A stretch of 35,071 nucleotides of DNA from Algoriphagus sp. (GTDB taxonomy: Bacteria > Bacteroidota > Bacteroidia > Cytophagales > Cyclobacteriaceae). How positions within the stretch are numbered: position 1 is the first letter of the stretch; every line of letters begins with the position of its first letter. The DNA lies in contig JALRIY010000002.1 in assembly GCA_023255285.1 (NCBI GenBank), forward strand, positions 1-35,071, written 5' to 3'. The translations under genes and the position numbers were made by a program. This document shows positions 1 through 7,085 of this stretch, piece by piece. The notes beneath the pieces are model-generated. The model saw only the letters and a list, made by a program, of their open reading frames with translations. It searched no databases and was not told where the DNA came from.

Positions 1-1467
1 TTTGACTAGCTCAATTAAATCGGTAAGCTGGGCATCTGGATGGATTGGTAGTAAATCCTTTTCAATGACTTGAGTGATCGAAATGTTATCCAACAACTCT
101 TCATCTTGGGTTTCTGGTAGGTATTTGCCTTGTGCTTTTAGCTGTAAAGTGTAGACGCTGTGTTTCTGAAAATAGGTTTTTGTGATGAAAGAGATGGCTG
201 AGACAAACATGAGTGGAACAAATAGTTCGTAACCCCCAGTGATTTCTGCAATTAAGAATATTGCAGATAGTGGTGAATGCTGGACCCCAGCCATTACTCC
301 ACACATGGCCACTAATACAAAATGTGCGATTGGTAGGTCTAAGTGAATTCCTAGTAAATTTTTGGAATAAGCAAAGACAAAGCCGGTAATACCACCTACA
401 AAAAGGGAAGGCGCAAAAATTCCCCCACTCCCTCCAGCTCCAATAGTGATTGCTGAAGCAATTGGTTTCAATAAAATAATCCCGATTAGGAATAATAGAA
501 GGGTTTTAGTTTCTCCCAAACTAGAGAAAAAGAGACTTTTCTCTAGAACTTCAGTGGCATTTCCATCAATTAATACATTCAATGTTTGGTATCCCTCCCC
601 ATAGATAGGAGGAAACAAAAATACCATAAATCCTAAAAAAGCTCCACCGTAGGTAATCCGCATCCAATGACTTCCTAGAGCTCCCATCAGTCGCTCTGTT
701 GCCACCACCATTTTACTGAAGTAAAGTGATACCAGCCCTGAAATAATACCTAAAAGTAAGTAATAGGGCATATGGGCTGCCTGAAAACTATCCTTTAAAT
801 AGAAGTTGAATAATGAATCTTCCCCAATTAGCAGCATGGAAGTAAGTGAACCAGTCACAGAGGCGATAAGCAACGGAATAAAGCTTGCGGTACTTATTTC
901 CATCAATATTACTTCAATAGCAAATATTACTGCCCCGATAGGGGCTCCAAAAATTGCAGAAATGGCTCCTGCAGCTCCACAACCAATAAGTAAGGTTCTT
1001 TTTTTAGCATTTAAATGCATCAACGCCCCCACGTTCGAACCAATTGCTGACCCTGTCATGACCATAGGAGCCTCTAGCCCTACAGAGCCGCCAAAACCTA
1101 CCGTGAAGGAGGAGGTAAGCACTCGACTAAAGATTTTTACCCGAGGAAGGAGGCTTGATTTTTTGGAAATTGAAAACAGCACATCTGGAATTCCATGGCC
1201 CCCGAAGTCCTTTAATACGTATTTTCCAAGCAAAAAGGCAGTTGTGATGCCAATTAAAGGATAAAGGATGTACATAAAATTGGCATACGAAGGATAAAAA
1301 TCTTCTGTTAAAAAATTTTGAATCGTATGTACCCCTGTTTTCAGAAGGACGGCAGCAATTCCTGAAAATATACCAATACATCCGCTGAGAATCAGGATAA
1401 AAGTCTGATTACTCATGTGCCTCAATCTAAATATGAGGAGGCGGGTGATAAAGTCATTTTTTGCCAA
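1..1467 (-). CDS. Voltage-gated chloride channel family (ClC) protein with C-terminal CBS region, partial
   Basis: ClC-family membrane protein that moves chloride or a related anion across the inner membrane. The ORF track misses it because it has no stop inside the window. I read the frame by hand and it stays open from 1509 to base 1, so it is truncated by the window edge and not broken. Visible ClC signatures in order: GHGIP (about 1186-1200), GSVGLEAP with the gating glutamate (Glu_ex, 1072-1074), GAPIGAVIFAIEV, GSGGIFAPSLFVGG (the GxFxP motif), and AGVQHSPLSAIFLIAEITGG followed by the central Tyr (229-231). The last residues before the edge look like the start of a CBS domain. I chose the TTG at 1465-1467 because it gives the usual MAKNDFITRLLIFRL-type N-terminus; an ATG at 1414-1416 is the alternative. 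It lies 45 bp downstream of the M28 peptidase on the same strand. Residues at the ion pathway are unusual (see findings). Confidence 0.9.
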   Translation of the reverse strand, partial: MAKNDFITRLLIFRLRHMSNQTFILILSGCIGIFSGIAAVLLKTGVHTIQNFLTEDFYPSYANFMYILYPLIGITTAFLLGKYVLKDFGGHGIPDVLFSISKKSSLLPRVKIFSRVLTSSFTVGFGGSVGLEAPMVMTGSAIGSNVGALMHLNAKKRTLLIGCGAAGAISAIFGAPIGAVIFAIEVILMEISTASFIPLLIASVTGSLTSMLLIGEDSLFNFYLKDSFQAAHMPYYLLLGIISGLVSLYFSKMVVATERLMGALGSHWMRITYGGAFLGFMVFLFPPIYGEGYQTLNVLIDGNATEVLEKSLFFSSLGETKTLLLFLIGIILLKPIASAITIGAGGSGGIFAPSLFVGGITGFVFAYSKNLLGIHLDLPIAHFVLVAMCGVMAGVQHSPLSAIFLIAEITGGYELFVPLMFVSAISFITKTYFQKHSVYTLQLKAQGKYLPETQDEELLDNISITQVIEKDLLPIHPDAQLTDLIELVK

Positions 1468-1512
1468 GAGCGTAAAGAGTATTAGCCCAACGAAGTTGAG
1501 CTTGTAAGTTTA

Positions 1513-2448
1513 CTATTTTTTGAGGAGTTGATGATCCAATGCAAGCAAAGATTTCAAGATTAACTCCACCGTGGATTTGTAAAATTCAGGATGTATTTTT
1601 TCAAAGGAATCACTCGGTTGGTGGTAGTCTACATGGTCTTCCACTCCAAAATACAAATGCGGAACTTTTTTCTCAAAAAAGGCCCCATGATCTGAAGATC
1701 TGGTCCAATCTTCTGCCCCTGTGCCTGGAATGTCGTGGCCAAAGCGAAGAGTTGAACCTGTTCCTAGTGGAATTTTTTCAAGAATGGACTTAAACTCAGG
1801 ATAATAATGGGTGCCAGATACAAAGACTTCCTTGGCCTCACTCCTTGAGAGCATATCCATATTTACATTCAACACGATTTGTTCCAGGGGATATGGAAAA
1901 TCATTGACCAAGGCTTTTGCCCCTTGAAGACCCATTTCTTCTGCATCCAAGGCGGCAAATAGCATCCCATGTTGAGGTCGATTTTTTGAAAAATAGGCTG
2001 CCAGTTCCAACAAGGCGGCAGTTCCTGAAGCATTGTCATCTGCACCATTGTAAATAGAATCTCCTGATGAATCAGGCCTACCAATCCCTACATGATCGTA
2101 ATGTGCGGTGACCACAATAACTTTTTTTGAGGTAGATCCAGGAATAAAGGCCACAATATTGCGTGCATCGAACACCATTTTTTTGGATCTGCGATCTTCA
2201 AAGGAAAAGGGTTGAATAAAATCAGGATAGAGCGGGGCTACTAGGGGCAAGGAGCTGAGCTCCATTAGAAGGTAATTTTGAGCCATAATACTACCTTTAC
2301 TCAAAGGTTTTCTCCCTTCAAGGGTATCAGAAGACAAGTATTCCAAATGGCGAAGGAGTTTGTTTCCATCAATTTCTTGGGCAAATGAGCCAACATAAGC
2401 GGCAAGAACTAAAATTATTGTGCCTAATTTGCGTTGTAGGGAATGCAT
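1513..2448 (-). CDS. Secreted M28-family zinc metallopeptidase (aminopeptidase-like)
   Basis: Predicted exported di-zinc peptidase of family M28, most likely cleaving amino acids or small peptides outside the cytoplasm. The 311-aa protein begins with a signal peptide (hydrophobic core IILVLAAYVG, cleavage near SFAQ at 21-24). The M28 ligand set is visible: H116-x-D118 in TAHYDHVG, the bridging Asp in NGADDNASG (137-138), E170/E171 in DAEEMG, D198 in NVNMDML and H276 in DYHQPSD. All expected metal and base residues are present, so it should be active. The length fits a stand-alone M28 catalytic domain without a PA insertion. It is divergent from the 328-aa exported protein with 68 bp between starts, and the ClC gene follows on the same strand. 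Natural substrate unknown. Confidence 0.92.
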   Translation of the reverse strand: MHSLQRKLGTIILVLAAYVGSFAQEIDGNKLLRHLEYLSSDTLEGRKPLSKGSIMAQNYLLMELSSLPLVAPLYPDFIQPFSFEDRRSKKMVFDARNIVAFIPGSTSKKVIVVTAHYDHVGIGRPDSSGDSIYNGADDNASGTAALLELAAYFSKNRPQHGMLFAALDAEEMGLQGAKALVNDFPYPLEQIVLNVNMDMLSRSEAKEVFVSGTHYYPEFKSILEKIPLGTGSTLRFGHDIPGTGAEDWTRSSDHGAFFEKKVPHLYFGVEDHVDYHQPSDSFEKIHPEFYKSTVELILKSLLALDHQLLKK

Positions 2449-2516
2449 GGAATCAATAAAAAGGTGTAATGCTGCTGTAAAAATACAGTGCTTCAGATCA
2501 ATACCTCAGTTATTTT

Positions 2517-3503
2517 ATGAAATATATCTGTAGTCTTCTTTTGTTTGTTGCTTTATCACTCTTCGCGAAAGCCCAGGGAACGCTGCCTGCTACTTTTTTC
2601 CAAGGAAAGTCTGTGGTACTCGTTTCTAATGATCCTAGTGCTATCCCCTCGATGACTTGGCAGTCACTTTCAGATAGTATCCACCCGTATTTGGTAGGAG
2701 CCGGTGGGGATCCCATAGCCTACTATGAGCTGGAACAGGTGGCCTTGTCTGCTGAGCAACAGGGAGTTTATGCCAAAGCTTTTTTGCAGCGTCAGGTTCA
2801 AAACGTAATTCTAATCACCCGTCAAAAAGCACAAACTAGTATCCATGTCGGAAAATTTTCGGAGGACGCAAAACTCATTGCTGAAGAAAACCTTCTTGGG
2901 GTATCAGGGATTGATTGGAAATCCGTAGGCCAGCAATTTGCCACATATGGGGCCATGACCGATACTCAAAATTTATTAGTTTCAGAGGTAGCAGAATTTC
3001 CTGTTCTGCTCACTCAAGGAGCTAACCCAGGAAGTCAAAAGTTTATTTCTCGAAACCCTTTAAACTTAGAAGTTTTTCGGTTGGGCATTCCGCTAGAAGG
3101 AACATTTGCAGGCAATGACCCTATTCAAGCCTACCGCTACCAAACATTTGGTAAATCTGAGGAAAGTTTGTTGGTCGAACAAAGTGCGAAAAAGGAATTT
3201 TTAGAAGGAATTTTTTCGAGTGCCTATCCTCACCAAGTTGCTTGGCTGACTGCAGCAAAAAGTAATGCACAATTGCTTGCCGAGCAGATTCAATTTGTTC
3301 TGGTCAAAGTAGAAGGTCGACAGGCTGACTTGATGAAAAGTATGGGGCTTGAACCACTTACTGGTGAGGAGGGAAATAGAACAGTAGTGAAATACTATAT
3401 CCGATTTTTGGTCCGTGAAGAGCTTTATCTCGGCCCTACCTGGGATGCTCATCCGAATTGGCAAATTGCTTTGAAGCAATTTTTAGCTAACCTTAAAAAC
3501 TAA
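2517..3503 (+). CDS. Exported protein of unknown function
   Basis: I do not recognise this 328-aa protein. It has a clear signal peptide (YICSLLLFVALSLFAKAQG, cleavage after about residue 19-20) and no later hydrophobic segment, so it is probably periplasmic or loosely envelope-associated. Composition is ordinary, with no cysteine pair or repeats visible in the mature part and no obvious catalytic motif. The ORF is long, starts with ATG and ends 59 bp before the convergent yjjX gene. It shares a 68-bp divergent promoter region with the M28 peptidase, which might mean common regulation, but that is inference. Real-gene status is well supported by length, signal peptide and ordinary composition. 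Confidence 0.8.
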   Translation: MKYICSLLLFVALSLFAKAQGTLPATFFQGKSVVLVSNDPSAIPSMTWQSLSDSIHPYLVGAGGDPIAYYELEQVALSAEQQGVYAKAFLQRQVQNVILITRQKAQTSIHVGKFSEDAKLIAEENLLGVSGIDWKSVGQQFATYGAMTDTQNLLVSEVAEFPVLLTQGANPGSQKFISRNPLNLEVFRLGIPLEGTFAGNDPIQAYRYQTFGKSEESLLVEQSAKKEFLEGIFSSAYPHQVAWLTAAKSNAQLLAEQIQFVLVKVEGRQADLMKSMGLEPLTGEEGNRTVVKYYIRFLVREELYLGPTWDAHPNWQIALKQFLANLKN

Positions 3504-3516
3504 GTTCAGAAATACC

Positions 3517-3560
3517 CAATCTTTCCGAATCCAGATCTTGTGTTGGTTCGGTCAAGATTG
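3517..3560. terminator. Imperfect inverted repeat between convergent genes, possible bidirectional terminator
   Basis: CAATCTT-t-CCGAA (3517-3529) pairs with TTCGG-tc-AAGATTG (3547-3560), giving 12 base pairs with a small internal bulge and a 17-nt loop. It sits exactly between the stop codons of the convergent 328-aa gene and yjjX. There is no clear T-tract on either side, so it is not a classical intrinsic terminator. Confidence 0.4.
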
Positions 3561-3562
3561 AT

Positions 3563-4132
3563 TTAGTGATTGGGATACAAGGTTTCATTTAGAAAAGGGA
3601 TCAATGCCAATACCATCGCTTGTTGGTAATAGGTTTCTCTAGTAACCAGCCCTTGGGTAAGTAGACCAACTGAACCACCTTTTTGCTTGGAGTTTTGAGC
3701 TTGAAAGATGAGGTCATCTGCATGTCCCAATTCTACACCTTCTTGAATCAGCGCCACTACGGGAGGAGGTAAATAAAAAGTTCCAGTCTTGGATTGGCTA
3801 CATTTGCCTGAATGGTGCATTACATAGATCCAGGCAAAAACATACATCCCTACCGGGTCCTCGTCTACCCCTCCTTCTATGCCTACCCAGAAGTCTGCTT
3901 CTGGTAACAAGTTTTTAGCATGGGTAGCTCGATTTCTGGCACCGAGAAGTGTTTCTGAATCAGAGCGTGGTTGGGCAGGAATGTCAGAATGAGCGTCCAC
4001 CCCTTCTACCTCCCACTCCCCTCCAAAGGCTTTAAAAAATGCCTCTCGGGTACAGCCAACTTTTACTGGGTTTTTGCTGCCCACGACGACTCGTGTGGAA
4101 GTGCTCTGGGGGTCTGCCTTTTTGGTCAACAC
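3563..4132 (-). CDS. yjjX: Inosine/xanthosine triphosphatase (YjjX/DUF84 family)
   Basis: House-cleaning NTP phosphatase that hydrolyses ITP and XTP, keeping deaminated purines out of nucleic acids; cytoplasmic. The 189-aa protein has the family pattern: VVVGSKNPVK near the N-terminus (nucleotide-binding region), QPRSDSETLLGARNRA (about 54-69), FWVGIEGGVDED (about 82-93), a TGTFYLPP segment and QKGGSVGLLTQGLVTRE near the C-terminus. Length is typical (170-190 aa). The start is GTG (4130-4132), lying directly against the TAA of yebC (4133-4135) with no base between, so translation of the two is probably coupled. A TTG is the next codon. Members are also described as non-canonical purine NTP phosphatases; the exact nucleotide preference cannot be read from sequence. 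Confidence 0.9.
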   Translation of the reverse strand: MLTKKADPQSTSTRVVVGSKNPVKVGCTREAFFKAFGGEWEVEGVDAHSDIPAQPRSDSETLLGARNRATHAKNLLPEADFWVGIEGGVDEDPVGMYVFAWIYVMHHSGKCSQSKTGTFYLPPPVVALIQEGVELGHADDLIFQAQNSKQKGGSVGLLTQGLVTRETYYQQAMVLALIPFLNETLYPNH

Positions 4133-4840
4133 TTAAGCCATGTTGGTAAATACCTGGTTGACATCGTCATCCTCTTCCAAGCGATCAATAAGTTTATTGA
4201 TGAGTTCTTCCTGCTCTTCAGTCAATTCCGTAAGGGTGGTAGGGAAGCGCTGGAAATCTGCTGAAATAACCTCGATATTGCGGTCTTCCAATGCCTTCTG
4301 CATCAATCCAAAATCTTCGAATTCAGTGTAAGCAAAAATTTCACCCTCGTTTTCTGCAATTTCAGTAAGTCCAAAATCAATCAATTCCAATTCGAGTTCT
4401 TCCAGATCGAACGATGCTTTGGCAAAGCGGAATACCGCTTTTCGCTCAAACATAAAGCTTACCGATCCTGAAGTGCCTAACGAACCACCAGCTTTCGAAA
4501 AATAGGAGCGTACATTAGCCACAGTGCGGTTGGTATTATCAGTGGAGGTTTCTACGATGAAAGGAACGCCAAAGGGACCATATCCCTCGTAAACTACTTC
4601 TTCGTAATCTTTTTCATCCTTATTGGAAGCACGTTTGATGGCACCTTCAATTCGATCCTTCGGCATTTGAGCACCTTTGGCATTTTGAATCACCGTTCGA
4701 AGCTTGGCATTACTGGAAGGATCGGGGCCTCCGGCCTTTACGGCCATCACGATTTCTTTCCCTAATCGTGTAAAAACCTTGGACATTTTGTCCCAACGCT
4801 TGAACTTTCTTTCTTTTCGGAATTCAAATGCTCTTCCCAT
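4133..4840 (-). CDS. yebC: YebC/PmpR (TACO1) family protein
   Basis: Member of the YebC/TACO1 family. It was long annotated as a transcriptional regulator; members have more recently been implicated in translation of difficult sequences such as proline-rich stretches, as TACO1 is for mitochondrial COX1. The 235-aa protein shows the standard features: MGRAFEFRKERKFKRWDKMSKVFTR at the N-terminus, AVKAGGPDPSSNAKLR, MPKDRIEGAIKRAS, the signature EVVYEGYGPFGVPFIVE (about 82-98), TDNTNRTVANVRS and a GGSLGTSGSVSFMF segment. The C-terminal acidic helix (LTEEQEELINKLIDRLEEDDD) is also typical. ATG start; a TATTTTTG box lies 22 bp upstream. It is the first gene of a two-gene unit with yjjX. Confidence 0.93.
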   Translation of the reverse strand: MGRAFEFRKERKFKRWDKMSKVFTRLGKEIVMAVKAGGPDPSSNAKLRTVIQNAKGAQMPKDRIEGAIKRASNKDEKDYEEVVYEGYGPFGVPFIVETSTDNTNRTVANVRSYFSKAGGSLGTSGSVSFMFERKAVFRFAKASFDLEELELELIDFGLTEIAENEGEIFAYTEFEDFGLMQKALEDRNIEVISADFQRFPTTLTELTEEQEELINKLIDRLEEDDDVNQVFTNMA

Positions 4841-5154
4841 GGAGTTGCTGTTTATAGATTACAAAAATAGCATTTTCTTTTCTTGGATAAAGTGCAAATT
4901 TTTAAAGTTGAGTGTATTCTAGGAGGAAAAACTACTCAATTTAACTATCCGCAATTTTACTAGTAGCCAAATGAAAATAAGGTTTGAAGTTCATTTTAAT
5001 GAGCTATGGTCGATTTTCCATAGGGGTTGGTATTCCTATGGAGCCACTGTCATGCCCGTGGGGAATCAGGTTATTAATTTAAAATGAGATGTAGGGTTGA
5101 ATTAAACCTATTCCCTAAGCTGGAGTCTAATTTTTGAAACAAACCAATTATATC
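4841..5154. other. Divergent intergenic region yebC / spy-like gene with nested inverted repeats
   Basis: No gene is supported in these 314 bases. The left part carries the yebC promoter box. The right part (4991-5087) holds a set of nested inverted repeats. TCATTTTAA (4991-4999) pairs with TTAAAATGA (5079-5087). Inside are CTATGG (5004-5009), CCATAGG (5018-5024) and CCTATGG (5035-5041), of which the middle arm can pair with either neighbour, and CCAC (5044-5047) with GTGG (5058-5061). This could be a structured leader RNA of the downstream gene, a decayed riboswitch, or a small repeat element. Confidence 0.55.
4862..4869 (-). promoter_or_regulatory. Candidate -7 promoter box of yebC
   Basis: On the minus strand this reads TATTTTTG, matching the Bacteroidota -7 consensus TAnnTTTG. 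It would place the transcription start about 15 bases before the yebC ATG. A possible TTTG -33 element (complement of 4895-4898) is 25 bp away, longer than the usual 19-21, so the -33 part is doubtful. Confidence 0.45.
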
Positions 5155-5562
5155 ATGAAAAAATGGATTTTAGGAGTAGCCGTATTGATCGGTATGAATT
5201 TCGGACTTGCCGCGCAGCAACACAGGAATTTTTCACATCGGAGTCCGGCTGAGCACCCTCAGCTAATGATTCAACGAATGGCAGAAGAACTCAAGTTGAC
5301 TGATGAACAAAAAAAGCAGGTAGAACAACTCATGCTTGAAAATGCAACTCATCAAGAAGAACTTTTGAAAAAAAGGGAAACAGAGTTGGAGGTTTTGAAG
5401 GAGTTTCGAAAGGGACAAAAACAAAAAATGGACGCAATTCTTACCGAAGAGCAAAAACAAATTTTGGAAAAACGAAAAGCAGTCATGGGTCCTAGAGAAA
5501 AACACACTTCTTCTGGGGACCACCCTAGAGGTAGGGGACCGAGGTCCAGAAGAGCACACTAA
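5155..5562 (+). CDS. Spy/CpxP-like LTxxQ periplasmic protein
   Basis: Small exported helical protein resembling the Spy/CpxP (LTxxQ) group, which in other bacteria act as periplasmic chaperones or stress sensors. From the ATG at 5155 it has 135 aa: signal peptide KKWILGVAVLIGMNFGLAAQ (cleavage after about residue 20), then two charged helical segments each opening with an LTxEQK motif (LTDEQKKQVEQ and LTEEQKQILEK), and a basic tail rich in G, R and P. The ORF track starts at a TTG (5134); I prefer the ATG because it places the signal peptide at the very N-terminus. Many Bacteroidota copies sit beside an ECF sigma/anti-sigma pair; this one stands alone after a structured intergenic region. A strong terminator follows. 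Chaperone activity is inference from the family. Confidence 0.8.
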   Translation: MKKWILGVAVLIGMNFGLAAQQHRNFSHRSPAEHPQLMIQRMAEELKLTDEQKKQVEQLMLENATHQEELLKKRETELEVLKEFRKGQKQKMDAILTEEQKQILEKRKAVMGPREKHTSSGDHPRGRGPRSRRAH

Positions 5563-5594
5563 AAAAAGGGCCAGTTTTTTCTGGCCCTTTTTTT
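5561..5594. terminator. Bidirectional intrinsic terminator
   Basis: GGGCCAG (5568-5574) and CTGGCCC (5581-5587) form a perfect stem around a TTTTTT loop, flanked by seven A on the left and seven T on the right, which extend the stem. It serves the spy-like gene (+), whose stop codon overlaps the A-run, and gltD (-), which ends 14 bp to the right. Confidence 0.92.
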
Positions 5595-5608
5595 AATTTA
5601 TCTAAGTT

Positions 5609-7084
5609 TTATAATGATTCTCGTTGTTCTTCAACTTCGTACAAGGAGGCATCTTTTCGAGGAAGGGAGGAGGAGCCCATCAAATACTCGTCAACCATTA
5701 CTGCAGCCTCTCGGCCTTCAGAGATAGCCCATACAACCAAAGATTGACCCCTTCTCATATCTCCAGCAAGAAACACCTTTGGGTTGGTACTAACATAATT
5801 TTTAGATTTTGGGAGTTGATTTTCAAGTAATTCTACTCCAAAATCAGACAACAGGTTTTGTTGTCCTGGACCAACGTAGCCGATTGCAAGAAAGGCTAGA
5901 TCGCATGGAAGTGTGCGTTCGGTTCCCTCAATTACTTCATAAGTCATTCGACCCCCCGTCTCTTTCCATTCAATATCTACAAGTACCATCCCCGTTAGTT
6001 CCCCTTGTTCGTTGCCAACAAATTCTTTTGTCAATACGGCAAATAAACGTTCCGCACCTTCTTCATGCGAACTTGAAGTGCGTAGGGTCATGGGCCATTC
6101 TGGCCAAGGATTTGTGGTAGTACGCTTTATTGGAGGTTTAGGGAGTAATTCCAACTGGGTTACTTGCGAAGCACCATGTCTTCTTGAAGTGCCGATACAA
6201 TCACTTCCAGTATCTCCACCCCCAATCACTAAAACCTTCTTTCCTTTTGCTGAGATGGGGTTTGTTGCTGCTTCTCCACCAATCACCTGGTTTTGCTTTC
6301 CAAGAAAATCCATGGCAAAATGAACCCCTTTTAAGCTGCTTCCTGGAATGTTTAAGGCCCGTGGTTGTTGGGCTCCAATAGTCAAGACTACTGCATCATA
6401 CTCTTTTAAAATCTCTGCTGCTTGGATGTTTATTCCTATTTCTGTTTGAGGGCTAAAACGGACACCTTCTTCTTCCATCAAGGTAATTCTCCGGTCAATT
6501 ACCCATTTTTCCAATTTGAAATCCGGAATACCGTATCGGAGAAGTCCACCGATTTTAGTATTTTTTTCAAATAAAGTTACCTCATGACCTGCTTGATTTA
6601 ATTGATCTGACGTGGCCAAGCCTGCAGGTCCTGAGCCAATTACCGCTATACGTTTTCCCGTACGTTTTTTTGGAGGATTAGGGGTAATGAGACCAAGTTC
6701 ATATGCTTTTTCAGCAATATTTTTTTCAATTAATTCAATGGTAACAGGGTCTTTGTTGATCCCTAAAACGCAACTCGCTTCACAAGGGGCAGGACAAATC
6801 CTACCTGTAAACTCCGGAAAGTTATTGGTGCTCTTCAAGATGCGGATGGCTTGGGCCCAATTGTTCTCAAAAACCGCTTCATTAAATTCAGGAATCACAT
6901 TTCCAAGGGGACAGCCGTGATGGCAAAAGGGAACCCCACAGTCCATGCAACGAGCAGCTTGATTATGCAATTGCTTGTCTGAAAATGGAGTATAGATCTC
7001 CTGGTAGTCTCCTAGGCGTTCTTTAGGGTCCCTGCTCGTTGGAGTTTCTCTGCTGAAGTGTAAGAATCCGTCTTTTGTACCCAT
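5609..7084 (-). CDS. gltD: Glutamate synthase [NADPH] small subunit
   Basis: Beta subunit of NADPH-dependent glutamate synthase (GOGAT). It passes electrons from NADPH through FAD and iron-sulfur clusters to the GltB subunit, which makes two glutamates from glutamine and 2-oxoglutarate. From the ATG at 7082-7084 the protein has 491 aa. Cluster cysteines are C46, C49, C54, C58 (CMDCGVPFCHHGC) and C97, C101, C105 (CPAPCEASC). The FAD motif GSGPAG lies at 150-155 and an NADPH-binding GGGDTGSD follows in the second half. Length is normal. The ORF-track start is a TTG that overlaps gltB by 8 bp; the ATG gives the usual MGxxxGFLxFxRE N-terminus and lies one base after the gltB TAA, implying coupled translation of the subunits. 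Confidence 0.96.
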   Translation of the reverse strand: MGTKDGFLHFSRETPTSRDPKERLGDYQEIYTPFSDKQLHNQAARCMDCGVPFCHHGCPLGNVIPEFNEAVFENNWAQAIRILKSTNNFPEFTGRICPAPCEASCVLGINKDPVTIELIEKNIAEKAYELGLITPNPPKKRTGKRIAVIGSGPAGLATSDQLNQAGHEVTLFEKNTKIGGLLRYGIPDFKLEKWVIDRRITLMEEEGVRFSPQTEIGINIQAAEILKEYDAVVLTIGAQQPRALNIPGSSLKGVHFAMDFLGKQNQVIGGEAATNPISAKGKKVLVIGGGDTGSDCIGTSRRHGASQVTQLELLPKPPIKRTTTNPWPEWPMTLRTSSSHEEGAERLFAVLTKEFVGNEQGELTGMVLVDIEWKETGGRMTYEVIEGTERTLPCDLAFLAIGYVGPGQQNLLSDFGVELLENQLPKSKNYVSTNPKVFLAGDMRRGQSLVVWAISEGREAAVMVDEYLMGSSSLPRKDASLYEVEEQRESL

Positions 7085-7085
7085 T

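Noticed and set aside
806-1264. 152-aa plus-strand ORF
   Set aside because: It is antisense to the ClC coding frame, which has clear family motifs; the ORF is a shadow.
1-1467. ClC gene as a pseudogene, because the ORF track shows only fragments there
   Set aside because: Reading the minus frame codon by codon shows no stop from 1509 to base 1; the track omits it because it runs off the window.
5018-5087. Intact cobalamin riboswitch
   Set aside because: Only an AGCCACTG...GGGGAA resemblance is visible; the B12 box, the GGTG...CCCGCAACTG core and a cobalamin-related downstream gene are missing. Kept only as a possibility within the structured-element finding.
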